Assembly: GCA_033064195.1 (NCBI GenBank)
Contig: JARBJD010000040.1
Location: 296,227 to 360,226 of the forward strand
Direction: 5' to 3'
DNA from: Blattamonas nauphoetae
Taxonomy: Eukaryota; Preaxostyla; Oxymonadida
DNA: 64,000 bases
Shown: piece by piece, positions 43,113 through 53,616 of the stretch
Position numbering within the stretch: the first letter of the stretch is position 1
Layout: each line of letters begins with the position of its first letter
Made by a program: the position numbers and the translations under genes
Notes under the pieces: generated by a model
What the model was told of the DNA's origin: nothing
The model's database searches: none
What the model saw: only the letters and a program-made list of their open reading frames with translations

Positions 43113-46100
43113 TCAATTGGTGATGTGAGCAACGGTCTGTTCAGTCTCGTCTTTCGTCGATTCCAAAAGCGAGATCCCAAGAAGTGATGCCACTGTCGAA
43201 AGCGAAGGACGCTCAACTGGATTCAGTCGCATGCACTGTCGGATCACTTCCGCTTGCGACGACGACACTTTCGACATCCCAAGTTCAGTTCCTGTTCCCA
43301 ACTGACGATGCGCATTCATCCCATCCAGCTCCCCAAACGGCACTGCCTCGGTCTCCATCTCCCAAAGCAGAATCCCAAGACTGAACACTGCTGCCTTCTC
43401 TTTGTCCACAACTGCCAGCGTGTCTGTCGTTTCAGGCGCTGCCCATCGCACATCTTCGTTCGACTTCTCGTTCAGCGTCGACGATCCATGCCACGTCAAC
43501 TCCGATCCTCGTTCGCCTCCAAATCCAGTTCCTGTTGTCATTCCATTCAATCCACGCATTCCACTCACTCCATTCATTCCTTCAAGGCCACGAAAAAATG
43601 AATCGTTCTGAGGAAGAATCGAAACCATGTTCGACGAGTGTGCTCGATCATCAGTCGCGTCAAACGGAAGAAGCGATTGGTTCCCAGCCCCGCTCTCTCC
43701 AATTCCCACCTTGTCTTGTTCAGTTGCCAGACATAGTTCGGGTTTCTCGTTCAGCTGTTCTGGAGGAGGAAAATCAATTGGGACTCCAGTTTGGGGGTGT
43801 GTCCGTTCGGGTTCTTTCATCTTCAGAAACACTCGGTCCGATCCATCAATCGAAATGTTGTGAGGAGACACGTTCGTCAGAATCCAGTTCGTCACATTCG
43901 ACTGTCCAGCCATCCGCAAGCCACGAACAATCTTCGCCAGAATCGCTCCCTTCTCCGCTCTGCTCATCCCACTCGATCCTGAACTCTGTTTGTGAAGTCG
44001 AGAGTAGAGCGTTTCGCGACGAGGTCCAACTTCAGTTCCAAACTCTCCCTCACACGCCATCACACACACCATTTCCGCTCGAGGATTCCCATCTGAAATC
44101 CGTGAAGTTTTTTCTTCTGACTTGTCGTTCATCATCTGTCCCTCAGCTGTGTTGTTTCGAACTGCTCCAACTGATGTTGCTGCAATCGTGTCTTCCACTT
44201 CGTACTTCTCGTCGTCCATCCCATAATCCAACTCCGATTTCATCTCTTTCTGTTCGACCATCTCCTTCGTCTTCTTTCGACGGCAGCAAACAATCACAAT
44301 GAACAGCAAGATCAGAAGACCAACAGCAGCACAGATCACAGGAATCACCCAAACAAGAGACTTTACCGCATTCAGAGCTCGTTTGTCCGATAAACTCAAT
44401 TGAACAACAACAGAAGAAGTCGATTCGTTCAATCCAAACACAAAATGACTTCGCCATTCCATCGAACTGTCCAGCTCCGCGAGAGAAGATTGAGAGAGGG
44501 TGAACATTACGTGAGATTCATTCCATTTCGATGCAGACAGTGAATCTGACGAGAATTCAACAGAATTCCCAGTTCGGTTCGTCTTTCCATCAAACTCAAA
44601 CACCAAAACAGAAACACCACAAGGAATCAGTTCTGTCCCAACAAGATCAAAAACAAACGACTTCTCCTTCTTTCGAAGAGACACAGAAGACGACGATGAC
44701 AAAAGAGAAGGGATGAACAGCGGCGACGATTCAGACACAACTGACGAAGTCACAGAACAGTCCGATGCTGAAATCCACGACGACGATCCTTCCTTGAATC
44801 CATCTCCTCCACTTAGACTCCCAATCACAATCGACCCTCCTTCCCAACACTCAATGTTCCGACGACAGGACGGGAACTCAGAATCGCCAGGCGAGTTGTC
44901 GCGGAATGTCGTGCTCTCCACTGTCATACTCCCTCCGCTCATCACAATCCCTCCAAACCACAGCGAATGCAGAACTGTTCGAGTGATCTCAGTTGATGTG
45001 TTCAAAACTGAAATCACTCCACTCTTCCAACTGCACAGCGATTCCTTCGAATTGGACTGATGAGCAGAGGGCGACGACGAAATGAACAGACAACTGTCGC
45101 GGATCATCATCGTCCCATCCACAACAGACACAAACACGAACGACGACGATGACACTGAGATGTTCACATCCACATCACGCAGCTCGAACTTCCCTCCAAC
45201 CATCCGAATCAGTCCAGCACGAGCTGACTCATCAGACAACGACGACGACGATGCAGACGAAGGAATCAGAAGCGTCGGTTCTTCAATCCCTCCACGCTCG
45301 AAACTCAAAAATCCTCCATCCAACTCAATCCCCTCCGCCATCTCACTCACAGTGTCCAGAACAACCTCAATCTGAGAGAACCCAATCCCACCAACAATTC
45401 GGAACACTTCCGAAATCGAATGGCAAGCTCGCTCTTTCGTCCCACACAAATCCGATCTGTTCAGCGACGACTGATCAGAATGGATCACAAGCAACGTCGG
45501 TTTCGCAATCGCTGGCAGAATCACTCCATCACAAGCAATAATATCATTCGGATCTCCCTTCTTTCGAATCCAGTCAAGCGAATAACTCTTCCCAAACTCC
45601 AACTCGCCCTTCCATCCAAATCGGAATGACAATTCCGATCTGCCAGAACTCGCATCAGTGAACCGAACATCGATCGTCATCGTGTTGTTCAGACACACTT
45701 CGAATACACCACGAAGATCCAGCCATTCCCCACTCAATTCCAGCTCTGCTTCTGTCCAAAGCGACGACACATTCACAAATCGACCACTCAACACTTTCGG
45801 AGGGAACGGAATCGTCACATTCACTCCTTCCTCAATCACTGCCGAGAGTTCACTCCCAACCTCACCTCCAACTTTCCCAACTCGCGTCACCAAATATGTC
45901 ACACCACACACCAATCGAGGCAATTCGCTCCCTTCCACACATCCATCCACACACCCTTCCATCACAATCTCTCCATCCTCTTTTCGACCAGCAATGACCA
46001 CTTCGCTGTTCGTCTTTCCATCGTTCAGAACAACTTCGAACGACGAGTCGGGAATGCAATGCCCAGAAAGTCGCATGATCACGCTAGTTCGCTGCGAGTT

Positions 46101-49100
46101 CAGTGTCGCTTTTCCATCCACAACTCGGAACGGCTCAGTCGGTGTCGAGAAGCCCACATCCCCATCCATCAGAATCGGCTGAGAGGTCACTGACGAGATC
46201 ACAGAGAAGACTTCATATCGAGTTCCATATTCCAGCTCTTTGCTCACTCCATATAACAACAACGAAAACGATGTCGATTCATTTGAGTTTCGACCCTCTG
46301 CGAATGTCACTGTCTGTTTGTTGGTTTGAGTGTTACTCAAAGTGATCGTCATTTTCCCTTCTGGAATCTGTCGTCCTTTCAGTTGAAGTTCAATCTTGTT
46401 TATATCCGACTGTTCCACGATCACAACTCCAACAATTCGAGTAGGTTCAGATGGAGTGCTGAGTCTCGTTTTTTCCTTCTCAAAGTGAATCAATCCAGAT
46501 GACGCGTTTGTCAGTGATTTCACTTTGTAGTTCCGACCAAACTCCAGTTGACCAGCTTTTTCAGAGGGATCTGTCTCAAATGGATACAGTTTCGCTGACA
46601 TCGCTTTCAATTCTCCATTTTCGTCGGTTTCCATCTCCAGAACACGATCATCAGAGCTTGTCGCATCCAAAGCTTCCGATTCCAATGTCAGTGTCACTGT
46701 GCTCTTGATTGGAAGCGCAACTGTTGAGAACGACAGCGTGATCGTTGTCTTCAGATCATCAACAAACTCACTCGCTTGAATTCGAACAAGACGAGACGGT
46801 TCAGCAATCGTCTTGAAAGACAATCCATCTTCGAATTGAATCGGCGTCGATCCGAAACTCACTCCAATCACTTCGTATCGCGTGTTGTACGACAAGTCAA
46901 CGAGAGAAGGCAACGACATGTCGAAGAGAACAGCAGTCGCGACTCCGTTTCCTTCGGCATCGAACACGGCATTGAGATTGACTCTGACCGATTTGGTTGA
47001 GTTCACTGAAAGTGTCAGATCGTAGTTCCCTTCCAATTTAATCCCAGACAACGACACCTCAATCGTCTTCTCACCTGATCCATATTTCACATCCTCCTCC
47101 AATTCTGTCAGTCGACTCGGTTCAGGCGGAACAGTGAAATTGACTCCAGAATTCACAACACAAATCGATGACTCAATCGCCAAATCGAGAACAAGATATG
47201 ACGTCTCGAAAGAGAGGAGAGGAGACGATTCACCAAAAATCAACTCGCAATGTGAATGAGTCGTCGACAACGCATCTCCACTCAGCGTTCCAGAAAGAAA
47301 AAGGTCAGGCAAGGACGGTGTCGATCCAACCATCTTTTGAATCGTCAAAGTGAACGCCTTTTCTCCTCCCAGCTTAACTCCAGACAGAACAACAATCGCT
47401 GACTTATTCTTCTCTCCTCCAAGCGAACACGACGCTCCTTCAATCCTCACGGGAGAGGGAGGCAGTGAGAAAACAGGTGCTTTCACAACTGCCACAACAT
47501 TCTCGCTCCACATCTCAACAATCGAATACCAGCAATCATATTCAAGTGAATCAGAGATGTTGTACACTTCAACTTTCTTAGTTCCAGATTCTGCTGATGT
47601 GAATTCGATTGGAATATCCACTGTTTTCGATGGAGTCGAGGTCGATGACAAGCGAAGAGTGAATGTCTCGGAAGGCATCAGAAGAGTGGTCAGTGACAGA
47701 ATCACACTGTTCGGGTCGGAAGGTGCCAAGTCGCAAGAAATCGAAGAAAGAGTCGGTCCAGATGGTGTGGTGAACGACGATTGCGAGAGAAGGACGTGTT
47801 CATCGTCCTTTCCTTCTTCCACAAGAATCACTGAAGAGATTGTGTATGAAGTCCCAAATTTCAAGTCGTTGCTTCCACCAATCGGCAATGTCGATGATCC
47901 TTCTGTGGACGATGAGAATTTGAGAGAGAACGAGGGACCAGAAGAGAGCGACACCAAATACGTCTTTCCAGAAGGAAGATCACTTCCAGACACAGCAAAC
48001 ACAAACGACGACGAAGAGACAGACAGAGGAACAAGAATTGACGAGATCAGCGGAGGGCGTGGGATTTCAAACAACGGCTGAGCTGAAGTGTCGAACGAAG
48101 ACGTCTCGTTCGTCACTGAGAAGATCTCATATTCAACTCCAAACTCAAGATGTGTCGTGTTCTCCTCCCATCCAACCGAAAATTTCACAAAACAGAATGA
48201 CTCGTGAACATCAAAGATCTCACTCGTCACAGATACAGCAAGTCCAGAGCGACGAAGAGAAACCAAATGATTCCCATCATTCAGTTGCCTCCCAACAAGA
48301 CAAACAATCACTTCGTCCTTTCGTCCATTCAGAACACACGTCGCTTCTTCAATTCGGGCTGGTTCCGCTGGTGTCGTGAACTCAACTGGACTGTGCACAA
48401 CAATCGTCCATTTCTCCCCATTCAACTCTCGACCAACTTCCATCACTGTGTACTTCATCTCCCACAACACAAGTCCAGTCGCTGTCGATGGATACAGCGG
48501 TGCTCGTCCTGTCAGCGTTGTTGTCCCAGAAAGAGTCAGCGACACCTCAACTTTCGACGATAACGACGATCCATCCCAAATCAGCATCCAATAATTCCCT
48601 TCTCGAAGCCCAACTCCAGTCAGCGTCAGTTCTGTCGTGTTCACATCCAAACGAGTGCTCGATCCGCCAAACACGAAATTGTCGAATGTCCATCCAGGCA
48701 TCACAACTGACTTCACTTCGAAGTTTGTGCCAGCCGGCAGAATATGTCCTGCTCCAACGGACGCTGTTCCACTCCCAATTGTCGAGTCAGCAAACTCGAT
48801 GAACACCAAACGAGGCACTGCAGGTCCACTTAAAAGAATGGCCATCGTCCCACTCATCTTCTTCTCTGTCTCCACTCGGATCGTCGCCACGTTGCCAGCA
48901 ACTGTCACACTCTTCCCGATAATCTTCGTCCCCTTCTCAACCAGCGGAATCAACGAACGGTCGTAGGGTTTGTTCAAATAGATCGACCAAGTGTTGTCCA
49001 AACCTGAAGAAGAATCGCAATCTGCCATTTCATTCGTTGTGAGTGTCTGCGTCACAGATGCGCTTGTCGAGAAGTCTCTGGCATACACGTCTTGAGTTGC

Positions 49101-50666
49101 ATAGCAATCTCTGAAACTGACACAGCTGATCTTTAGAATCAGTGGGTAAATCAAATACTTCCACCATGAATAGTACAGACCTCCACCGGAATTTGCCCTA
49201 CATGCAAGGAACGACGAGTTGGAGAGAGTGACGACTGCGTCCTCGAATAAGAGCCCACCGCCACGGACGCCAGCTGAAGAGTCTTCGAAATAGGAGTCGG
49301 TGACTTGTTTCTGGTTCTTGCAGAGACAAACAGAGCCACCAGCATCAGTTGCTGAACAATCGGAGAAACTGCATTTGTCGATGGAGGAGATTCCTTCATG
49401 GTAAGGGTCAATGTAATCGCTGTAAACAACGATAGCGCCACCGTCTCCAAAACTACCACTCACTCGACACTGAACAAACGAAGATGCAGATACACTGAGT
49501 TGGACCGACTTATTGACGATGAAGATCGCTGCTCCGGCGGTGGCGGTCATATTGCAGAAAGTGCAATGATCGACAGTCACCATATCTTCGGTGTCCGACG
49601 TGTGAGTGATTTGACCGATACTATTCTCGTAGTCTTCATCTGTGTGCTCCACATCTTCGTTTGAGGTCGATTCCGAAGGATGAGGAGAGGCGAGGAGAGT
49701 TGTCGAGTGGCAGTTCGCGAACGAGGAGTTCGAGCAAAGTGTGGATCCTCCAAAATTGATTTCGTGAACTGCTGTCCCCGAAAAGTGGTTCGTGCATCCA
49801 TCCACATCACACCCGCTGACGGTCTGAGTCATCGACGCGAGATTCACAAAGTGAGGACGGTTCGGAGTGGTCGTCACATTGGTCAACGTTGCGTGCGAAA
49901 GAAATGTCCGGATTCGACCAATTTTGGCGCCAGATTCGGGCGAGACAGTCTGGAACGAGAAGAGAGGTCCAGATGAATGAGCCAACGCGTGGCTCTCAAG
50001 ATGCAGCCCAATCCCGGACACAGAAATGCCCCCGGCGACAATTTCCAGTTCGTCATCCGTTGAGGAAGTTCGAAAGTTGGGACACGAAATACTCACAAGG
50101 GGCTGGACAATTCCACAACTTGTGGTCCTGTGGGACGTCGAGATGACTGAAACTGAGATGGGCGCAAAAGATGGAAAGGGCAAAGCCACAAATGGCGAAA
50201 TAGTCGTCGACGATGTGATTGCACTGTTTTGGACAAGTATCGAAGATTCCGAAACAAAGCAGATGGTCTGCGTCATATCAGATACAGACAGGTCCAGATT
50301 ATGGAGTACTAGCGAGCTGTTCCGAACAGAAAAAATGGCTGCAGATGGATCATGGTTCGGATGTGAATCGATGGTGTTTTTTCCGACAGGACGTGTATGC
50401 GAGCCAAGTCCATCCGGACGACAGAGGATGGTGGTCGTGTCTCCAAACAATGACAGGGTTTGAGATGCCACTTCGATGTTCGATCCTGTGAAAACTTGAT
50501 TCGGCATTTGGATACTTTGTGTGGGAGAATTGACGTTCTTCTTTTGGTGAATGGTGATGAACTGCTCCAGATCTGGCAATTGTTCCACATTCTGAGGTGA
50601 TACAGCCAGCGGTATTTGAACGTCTGTGGCGAGACTTCGCAGAACAAGGATCAGGATGAACCTCAT
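43113..50666 (-). CDS. Surface gene C: intact giant beta-helix receptor-like protein with kinase-like tail
   Basis: The start is the ATG at 50666 (MRFILILVLRSLATDV, signal peptide); the longer frame to 50720 begins at TTG. About 2,517 residues, uninterrupted. Residues about 55-550 are beta-helix-like (FSVRNSSLVL, GGSTLCSNSSFANC, CSFSDCSA). Residues about 580-1640 are repeated beta-sandwich-like modules with a recurring LEFGxxYxVxSV motif and PxEPxRI linkers. A second beta-helix-like stretch spans about 1650-1960. A membrane helix lies near 2103-2126 (VIPVICAAVGLLILLFIVIV). In the cytoplasmic tail, about 2218-2505 resembles a protein kinase C-lobe (VRWAAPETTD, AAVFSLGILLWEMETEAVPF, NPVERPSLSTV), but the Gly loop, the VAIK lysine and DFG are absent and the HRD position reads VSPHN. 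It is a receptor-like pseudokinase by architecture; ligand and partner are unknown. Confidence 0.9.
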   Translation of the reverse strand: MRFILILVLRSLATDVQIPLAVSPQNVEQLPDLEQFITIHQKKNVNSPTQSIQMPNQVFTGSNIEVASQTLSLFGDTTTILCRPDGLGSHTRPVGKNTIDSHPNHDPSAAIFSVRNSSLVLHNLDLSVSDMTQTICFVSESSILVQNSAITSSTTISPFVALPFPSFAPISVSVISTSHRTTSCGIVQPLVSISCPNFRTSSTDDELEIVAGGISVSGIGLHLESHALAHSSGPLFSFQTVSPESGAKIGRIRTFLSHATLTNVTTTPNRPHFVNLASMTQTVSGCDVDGCTNHFSGTAVHEINFGGSTLCSNSSFANCHSTTLLASPHPSESTSNEDVEHTDEDYENSIGQITHTSDTEDMVTVDHCTFCNMTATAGAAIFIVNKSVQLSVSASSFVQCRVSGSFGDGGAIVVYSDYIDPYHEGISSIDKCSFSDCSATDAGGSVCLCKNQKQVTDSYFEDSSAGVRGGGLLFEDAVVTLSNSSFLACRANSGGGLYYSWWKYLIYPLILKISCVSFRDCYATQDVYARDFSTSASVTQTLTTNEMADCDSSSGLDNTWSIYLNKPYDRSLIPLVEKGTKIIGKSVTVAGNVATIRVETEKKMSGTMAILLSGPAVPRLVFIEFADSTIGSGTASVGAGHILPAGTNFEVKSVVMPGWTFDNFVFGGSSTRLDVNTTELTLTGVGLREGNYWMLIWDGSSLSSKVEVSLTLSGTTTLTGRAPLYPSTATGLVLWEMKYTVMEVGRELNGEKWTIVVHSPVEFTTPAEPARIEEATCVLNGRKDEVIVCLVGRQLNDGNHLVSLRRSGLAVSVTSEIFDVHESFCFVKFSVGWEENTTHLEFGVEYEIFSVTNETSSFDTSAQPLFEIPRPPLISSILVPLSVSSSSFVFAVSGSDLPSGKTYLVSLSSGPSFSLKFSSSTEGSSTLPIGGSNDLKFGTSYTISSVILVEEGKDDEHVLLSQSSFTTPSGPTLSSISCDLAPSDPNSVILSLTTLLMPSETFTLRLSSTSTPSKTVDIPIEFTSAESGTKKVEVYNISDSLEYDCWYSIVEMWSENVVAVVKAPVFSLPPSPVRIEGASCSLGGEKNKSAIVVLSGVKLGGEKAFTLTIQKMVGSTPSLPDLFLSGTLSGDALSTTHSHCELIFGESSPLLSFETSYLVLDLAIESSICVVNSGVNFTVPPEPSRLTELEEDVKYGSGEKTIEVSLSGIKLEGNYDLTLSVNSTKSVRVNLNAVFDAEGNGVATAVLFDMSLPSLVDLSYNTRYEVIGVSFGSTPIQFEDGLSFKTIAEPSRLVRIQASEFVDDLKTTITLSFSTVALPIKSTVTLTLESEALDATSSDDRVLEMETDENGELKAMSAKLYPFETDPSEKAGQLEFGRNYKVKSLTNASSGLIHFEKEKTRLSTPSEPTRIVGVVIVEQSDINKIELQLKGRQIPEGKMTITLSNTQTNKQTVTFAEGRNSNESTSFSLLLYGVSKELEYGTRYEVFSVISSVTSQPILMDGDVGFSTPTEPFRVVDGKATLNSQRTSVIMRLSGHCIPDSSFEVVLNDGKTNSEVVIAGRKEDGEIVMEGCVDGCVEGSELPRLVCGVTYLVTRVGKVGGEVGSELSAVIEEGVNVTIPFPPKVLSGRFVNVSSLWTEAELELSGEWLDLRGVFEVCLNNTMTIDVRFTDASSGRSELSFRFGWKGELEFGKSYSLDWIRKKGDPNDIIACDGVILPAIAKPTLLVIHSDQSSLNRSDLCGTKERACHSISEVFRIVGGIGFSQIEVVLDTVSEMAEGIELDGGFLSFERGGIEEPTLLIPSSASSSSLSDESARAGLIRMVGGKFELRDVDVNISVSSSSFVFVSVVDGTMMIRDSCLFISSSPSAHQSNSKESLCSWKSGVISVLNTSTEITRTVLHSLWFGGIVMSGGSMTVESTTFRDNSPGDSEFPSCRRNIECWEGGSIVIGSLSGGDGFKEGSSSWISASDCSVTSSVVSESSPLFIPSLLSSSSSVSLRKKEKSFVFDLVGTELIPCGVSVLVFEFDGKTNRTGNSVEFSSDSLSASKWNESHVMFTLSQSSLAELDSSMEWRSHFVFGLNESTSSVVVQLSLSDKRALNAVKSLVWVIPVICAAVGLLILLFIVIVCCRRKKTKEMVEQKEMKSELDYGMDDEKYEVEDTIAATSVGAVRNNTAEGQMMNDKSEEKTSRISDGNPRAEMVCVMACEGEFGTEVGPRRETLYSRLHKQSSGSSGMSRAEKGAILAKIVRGLRMAGQSNVTNWILTNVSPHNISIDGSDRVFLKMKEPERTHPQTGVPIDFPPPEQLNEKPELCLATEQDKVGIGESGAGNQSLLPFDATDDRAHSSNMVSILPQNDSFFRGLEGMNGVSGMRGLNGMTTGTGFGGERGSELTWHGSSTLNEKSNEDVRWAAPETTDTLAVVDKEKAAVFSLGILLWEMETEAVPFGELDGMNAHRQLGTGTELGMSKVSSSQAEVIRQCMRLNPVERPSLSTVASLLGISLLESTKDETEQTVAHITN

Positions 50667-50720
50667 GAACGACAATTCAACGACCCATTCTTCCGATTTC
50701 TCGCATTGAACTCCCTTCAA

Positions 50721-50736
50721 CTCGCTATTTTAGATT
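50721..50736 (-). promoter_or_regulatory. Upstream motif of gene C (AATCTAAAATAGCGAG)
   Basis: On the minus strand this 16-bp motif lies about 55 bp before the ATG of C. The same motif at the same distance precedes D (56114-56129), and homology between the two arms ends exactly upstream of it. It is a candidate core promoter or initiator; function is inferred from position. Confidence 0.45.
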
Positions 50737-52508
50737 CATGATGAAACCATGACGATGGTAATGGGATGCTTCAATCTGAACTTCCGATAGAAGACCCTAT
50801 CGAATGTGAAGCAATGTTTGACTCAGGATCCGAGCATTGATAGTCCCTCCACAAACCCGTCTAAAATATATAAACCCGTTTTTATTCACCAAGACCCAGA
50901 ATTCGAATAATAGTGTGATTTTCATTTCTTCTAAACCCTTATTTACACGTTGACAATGAAATTTAGAGAGAAAAATGAACCGGTAATGAAGTGATGAAAT
51001 GTGAATGTTTCCAAACAATGGGGCATCTTTCTCTCACTCCGATACCTTTTCTTTGATGATGATGCTGGTCGTGGCTTTCTTATGTACGAGAAGAAGATGT
51101 GGAGGGCATGCCCAGATGCTTCTGTGATTGTTCTTCTATGAGCGGGACTGTCGTTGTCCAAGGATTGTTCATGTCTGGCATTCGGAAGTGCGGGCTTGTT
51201 TTCTGGGAGAGATGGGGAAGGAGAGGAAGAGTGAGAGAACTATGGACAATTGATGAGATCGAGGAGAAATGACACGGAAAGACGCGATGAGAAAAGGAGA
51301 TAAATATCCCCAATCCAATGAATTTCATGTCAACAAACATTGAAAGATACAAAATGCTCATCCTTTCCGTCCTGGTTCTCGTGCGGCAGCATCCAATGCA
51401 CACAAGCGAGCAATTGTGTAATGTGTTTGATCAGAGTCCATGTGAATGGAATATGACATTTGTGCATTGTGTATAGATGTCGGAGCACTTCCATTGAGCC
51501 TCCGAAGGGACCGTTGTTGAGAAAGAAGCCTTTTATATGCTTGGCCTCTTCTTCGGTTGAGAAGGGGGTGATGAAGATGTGGGAGAGAGGGGAACCTGGA
51601 GAGGGAAAAGTAAGGAGGAAAACATGAGGGAAGGGTGAAGAAATAGAAAGAAGGCTGTGTCGAGGGAAATGGAGTGAATGGCAAGGAACAGGAAGAAGTG
51701 GACGAAAAGGTGTGAGTAGGCAGACCTCAGGAGCGTGTGAGCGCTACTGTTGGTTTCTGGTTGATTTAATAGTTCCTTCCCAGCTTCCATTCTTGCTTTT
51801 GGCATTCTCCGTTTGTGGCGAGTTGATCTGTTGTTCAGACGGAAACATATCTGTAGGCGTTTAGACACGCGTTTACCTACAAGGAAGAGTGGAAACAGTG
51901 AGTGAATAACAATTTCCAGCTACGTTTCGGTCAGCTGCCCAATCGGATGGTGTTGAGGACGTGTGATCAGCGAGACCATCACTCGTACCGATTCAATCTG
52001 CTGCGAAGAAAAAGGTTGTGATACGTCCGCTCCTGATCTAATTTACTTGTTCTGATGGGCCCACGAGGTCTTTGGGAGGATTAGAGGGTATTTTTGGATG
52101 ATGGATGTCTGGTTGGGCAAAATCGGAATGGTGTGATTTATTTGGATATATTCTGCATCCAATGAAGTCATGCTGGCTTTTTCATCTGTTTGTGGAGCGC
52201 TTGGTTGATTTTGATTTGTTCACAGCGACTAGATAGCTTCAGAAAGTGTCTGAGTAAATATCTTCCCCGCCTGGACATGATCGACTGAAGTCGGCATGAA
52301 ACGTATGGCTGATGAACTTCGATGATGTTAGGTGGATGGTGAGAGGCTGTGGTAAGAGAGAGTGTGCGGGTCGAGACTTGGAGTGTGTGGTGAACGTTGA
52401 CTTGTATTCGAATCAGGAAAACGGTTGAAAAATTGCATCGAATGATGGAGAAGAGGAGTTAGATGCCAAATTTTGGATCATTCATAGATAATGATCGGAG
52501 AGAAGTTA

Positions 52509-53425
52509 CAGTCCTTTCCAAAAAGTTGATCAGGTGTTCCAAAAAGATGACTGATCGACTGGATACCCTCGCCCATAATACTCTTTCTCGTGTCAGGACC
52601 ACTTTCTCCGTTAACCTCATATCTCTTTTTTGTGTGCATACATGGACAGATCGTGACTTGAAAGAGGGTATGTCTTCTTTGTGGAGGGAACAAAACACAC
52701 TTTGTCGAGATTTTTTGTCGTTTGTTTTCCGTCATGTTTTTGCTCTCACTATTCGTCCTTATCTCTAACAGGGCAAGATAATTCATTAAAATGTGAAATT
52801 ACTCGGCAGTTTGCTTTTTCATCGCTGTTAAATACATATTTTCAGATGAAGAGAACTCATCCATTCCAAAGCAAGAATTGGGTGCGTATGTCAATTCTTA
52901 GCTCTTTTCTCTTCGTCCTTCTTCATAGTCACGACTTCTGGACGCCACTTCAAATGTGTTTTCCAGTTCCGAATGCACTACCTGCCTGTAATGACCACAA
53001 GAACGCTGATCCCGATTCTCTCTCTTCAACAACTTAACGTTGACTTTCGCATGTTTTCTCTCTTATTTTAATCATGTTATTCAGGAATCACAAACAATAC
53101 TTCCGAGAGAGGAAGCATTACAAGAATTTCTTCCCATACTTTGAAAAGCCGTCATTTCACTGCAAATATACATTTTTATGCTTGATTTCACTTGTCAAAA
53201 TGTTTATTCCCTTCTATTATTCTCGTATTTCTTTTTTCTCGGTTTCAATACATATTCATCTCATAACTTCCACTTCACTAAATTGTTGTTCGGATCTTTT
53301 GATGGACATGTGATGTTTTTGGCACTTTGCATTTTTGTGACATCGACATTCGTTTATTCTCATTTTGCTCTCAAAACTACTGTACAAATTTTTCTTACTC
53401 GTCATTTCACCTCGACTACTTTTTG
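52509..53425 (+). repeat. Left long terminal inverted repeat of the Tc1/mariner-like transposon
   Basis: Matches 54970-55889 in reverse complement; a 118-codon chance frame within it is identical in both arms. Confidence 0.92.
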
Positions 53426-53616
53426 CCTTTTCACTCCCACAAAATTTTTCAATTAATGTCAATTATCATTTCGCGATTTAGACAATACAATACATCTACT
53501 ATCAATTTTATTCTAATTTCTGTAAACACAAAAGTCGGTCAAAATTCTGGAGTCCCCATAGTAATTTTTCTTCTTTATCTCGAAGCCAATCCATCCATTT
53601 TCGATCGTTCTCTTCC

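Larger units (their letters stand above)
42811..50736 (-). repeat. Left arm of large inverted duplication (gene C arm)
   Basis: This stretch matches 56114-64000 in reverse complement, including gene body, 3' flank and the 16-bp upstream motif. Homology stops at about 50736, just upstream of that motif; toward lower coordinates it ends at or beyond 42811, where the partner arm leaves the window. Identity looks high by eye but was not computed. Confidence 0.9.

Noticed and set aside
44143-49664. Long open frames opposite to surface genes C and D
   Set aside because: They mirror the codon bias of the sense strand, have no domains, and occur symmetrically in both arms as expected for shadow frames.
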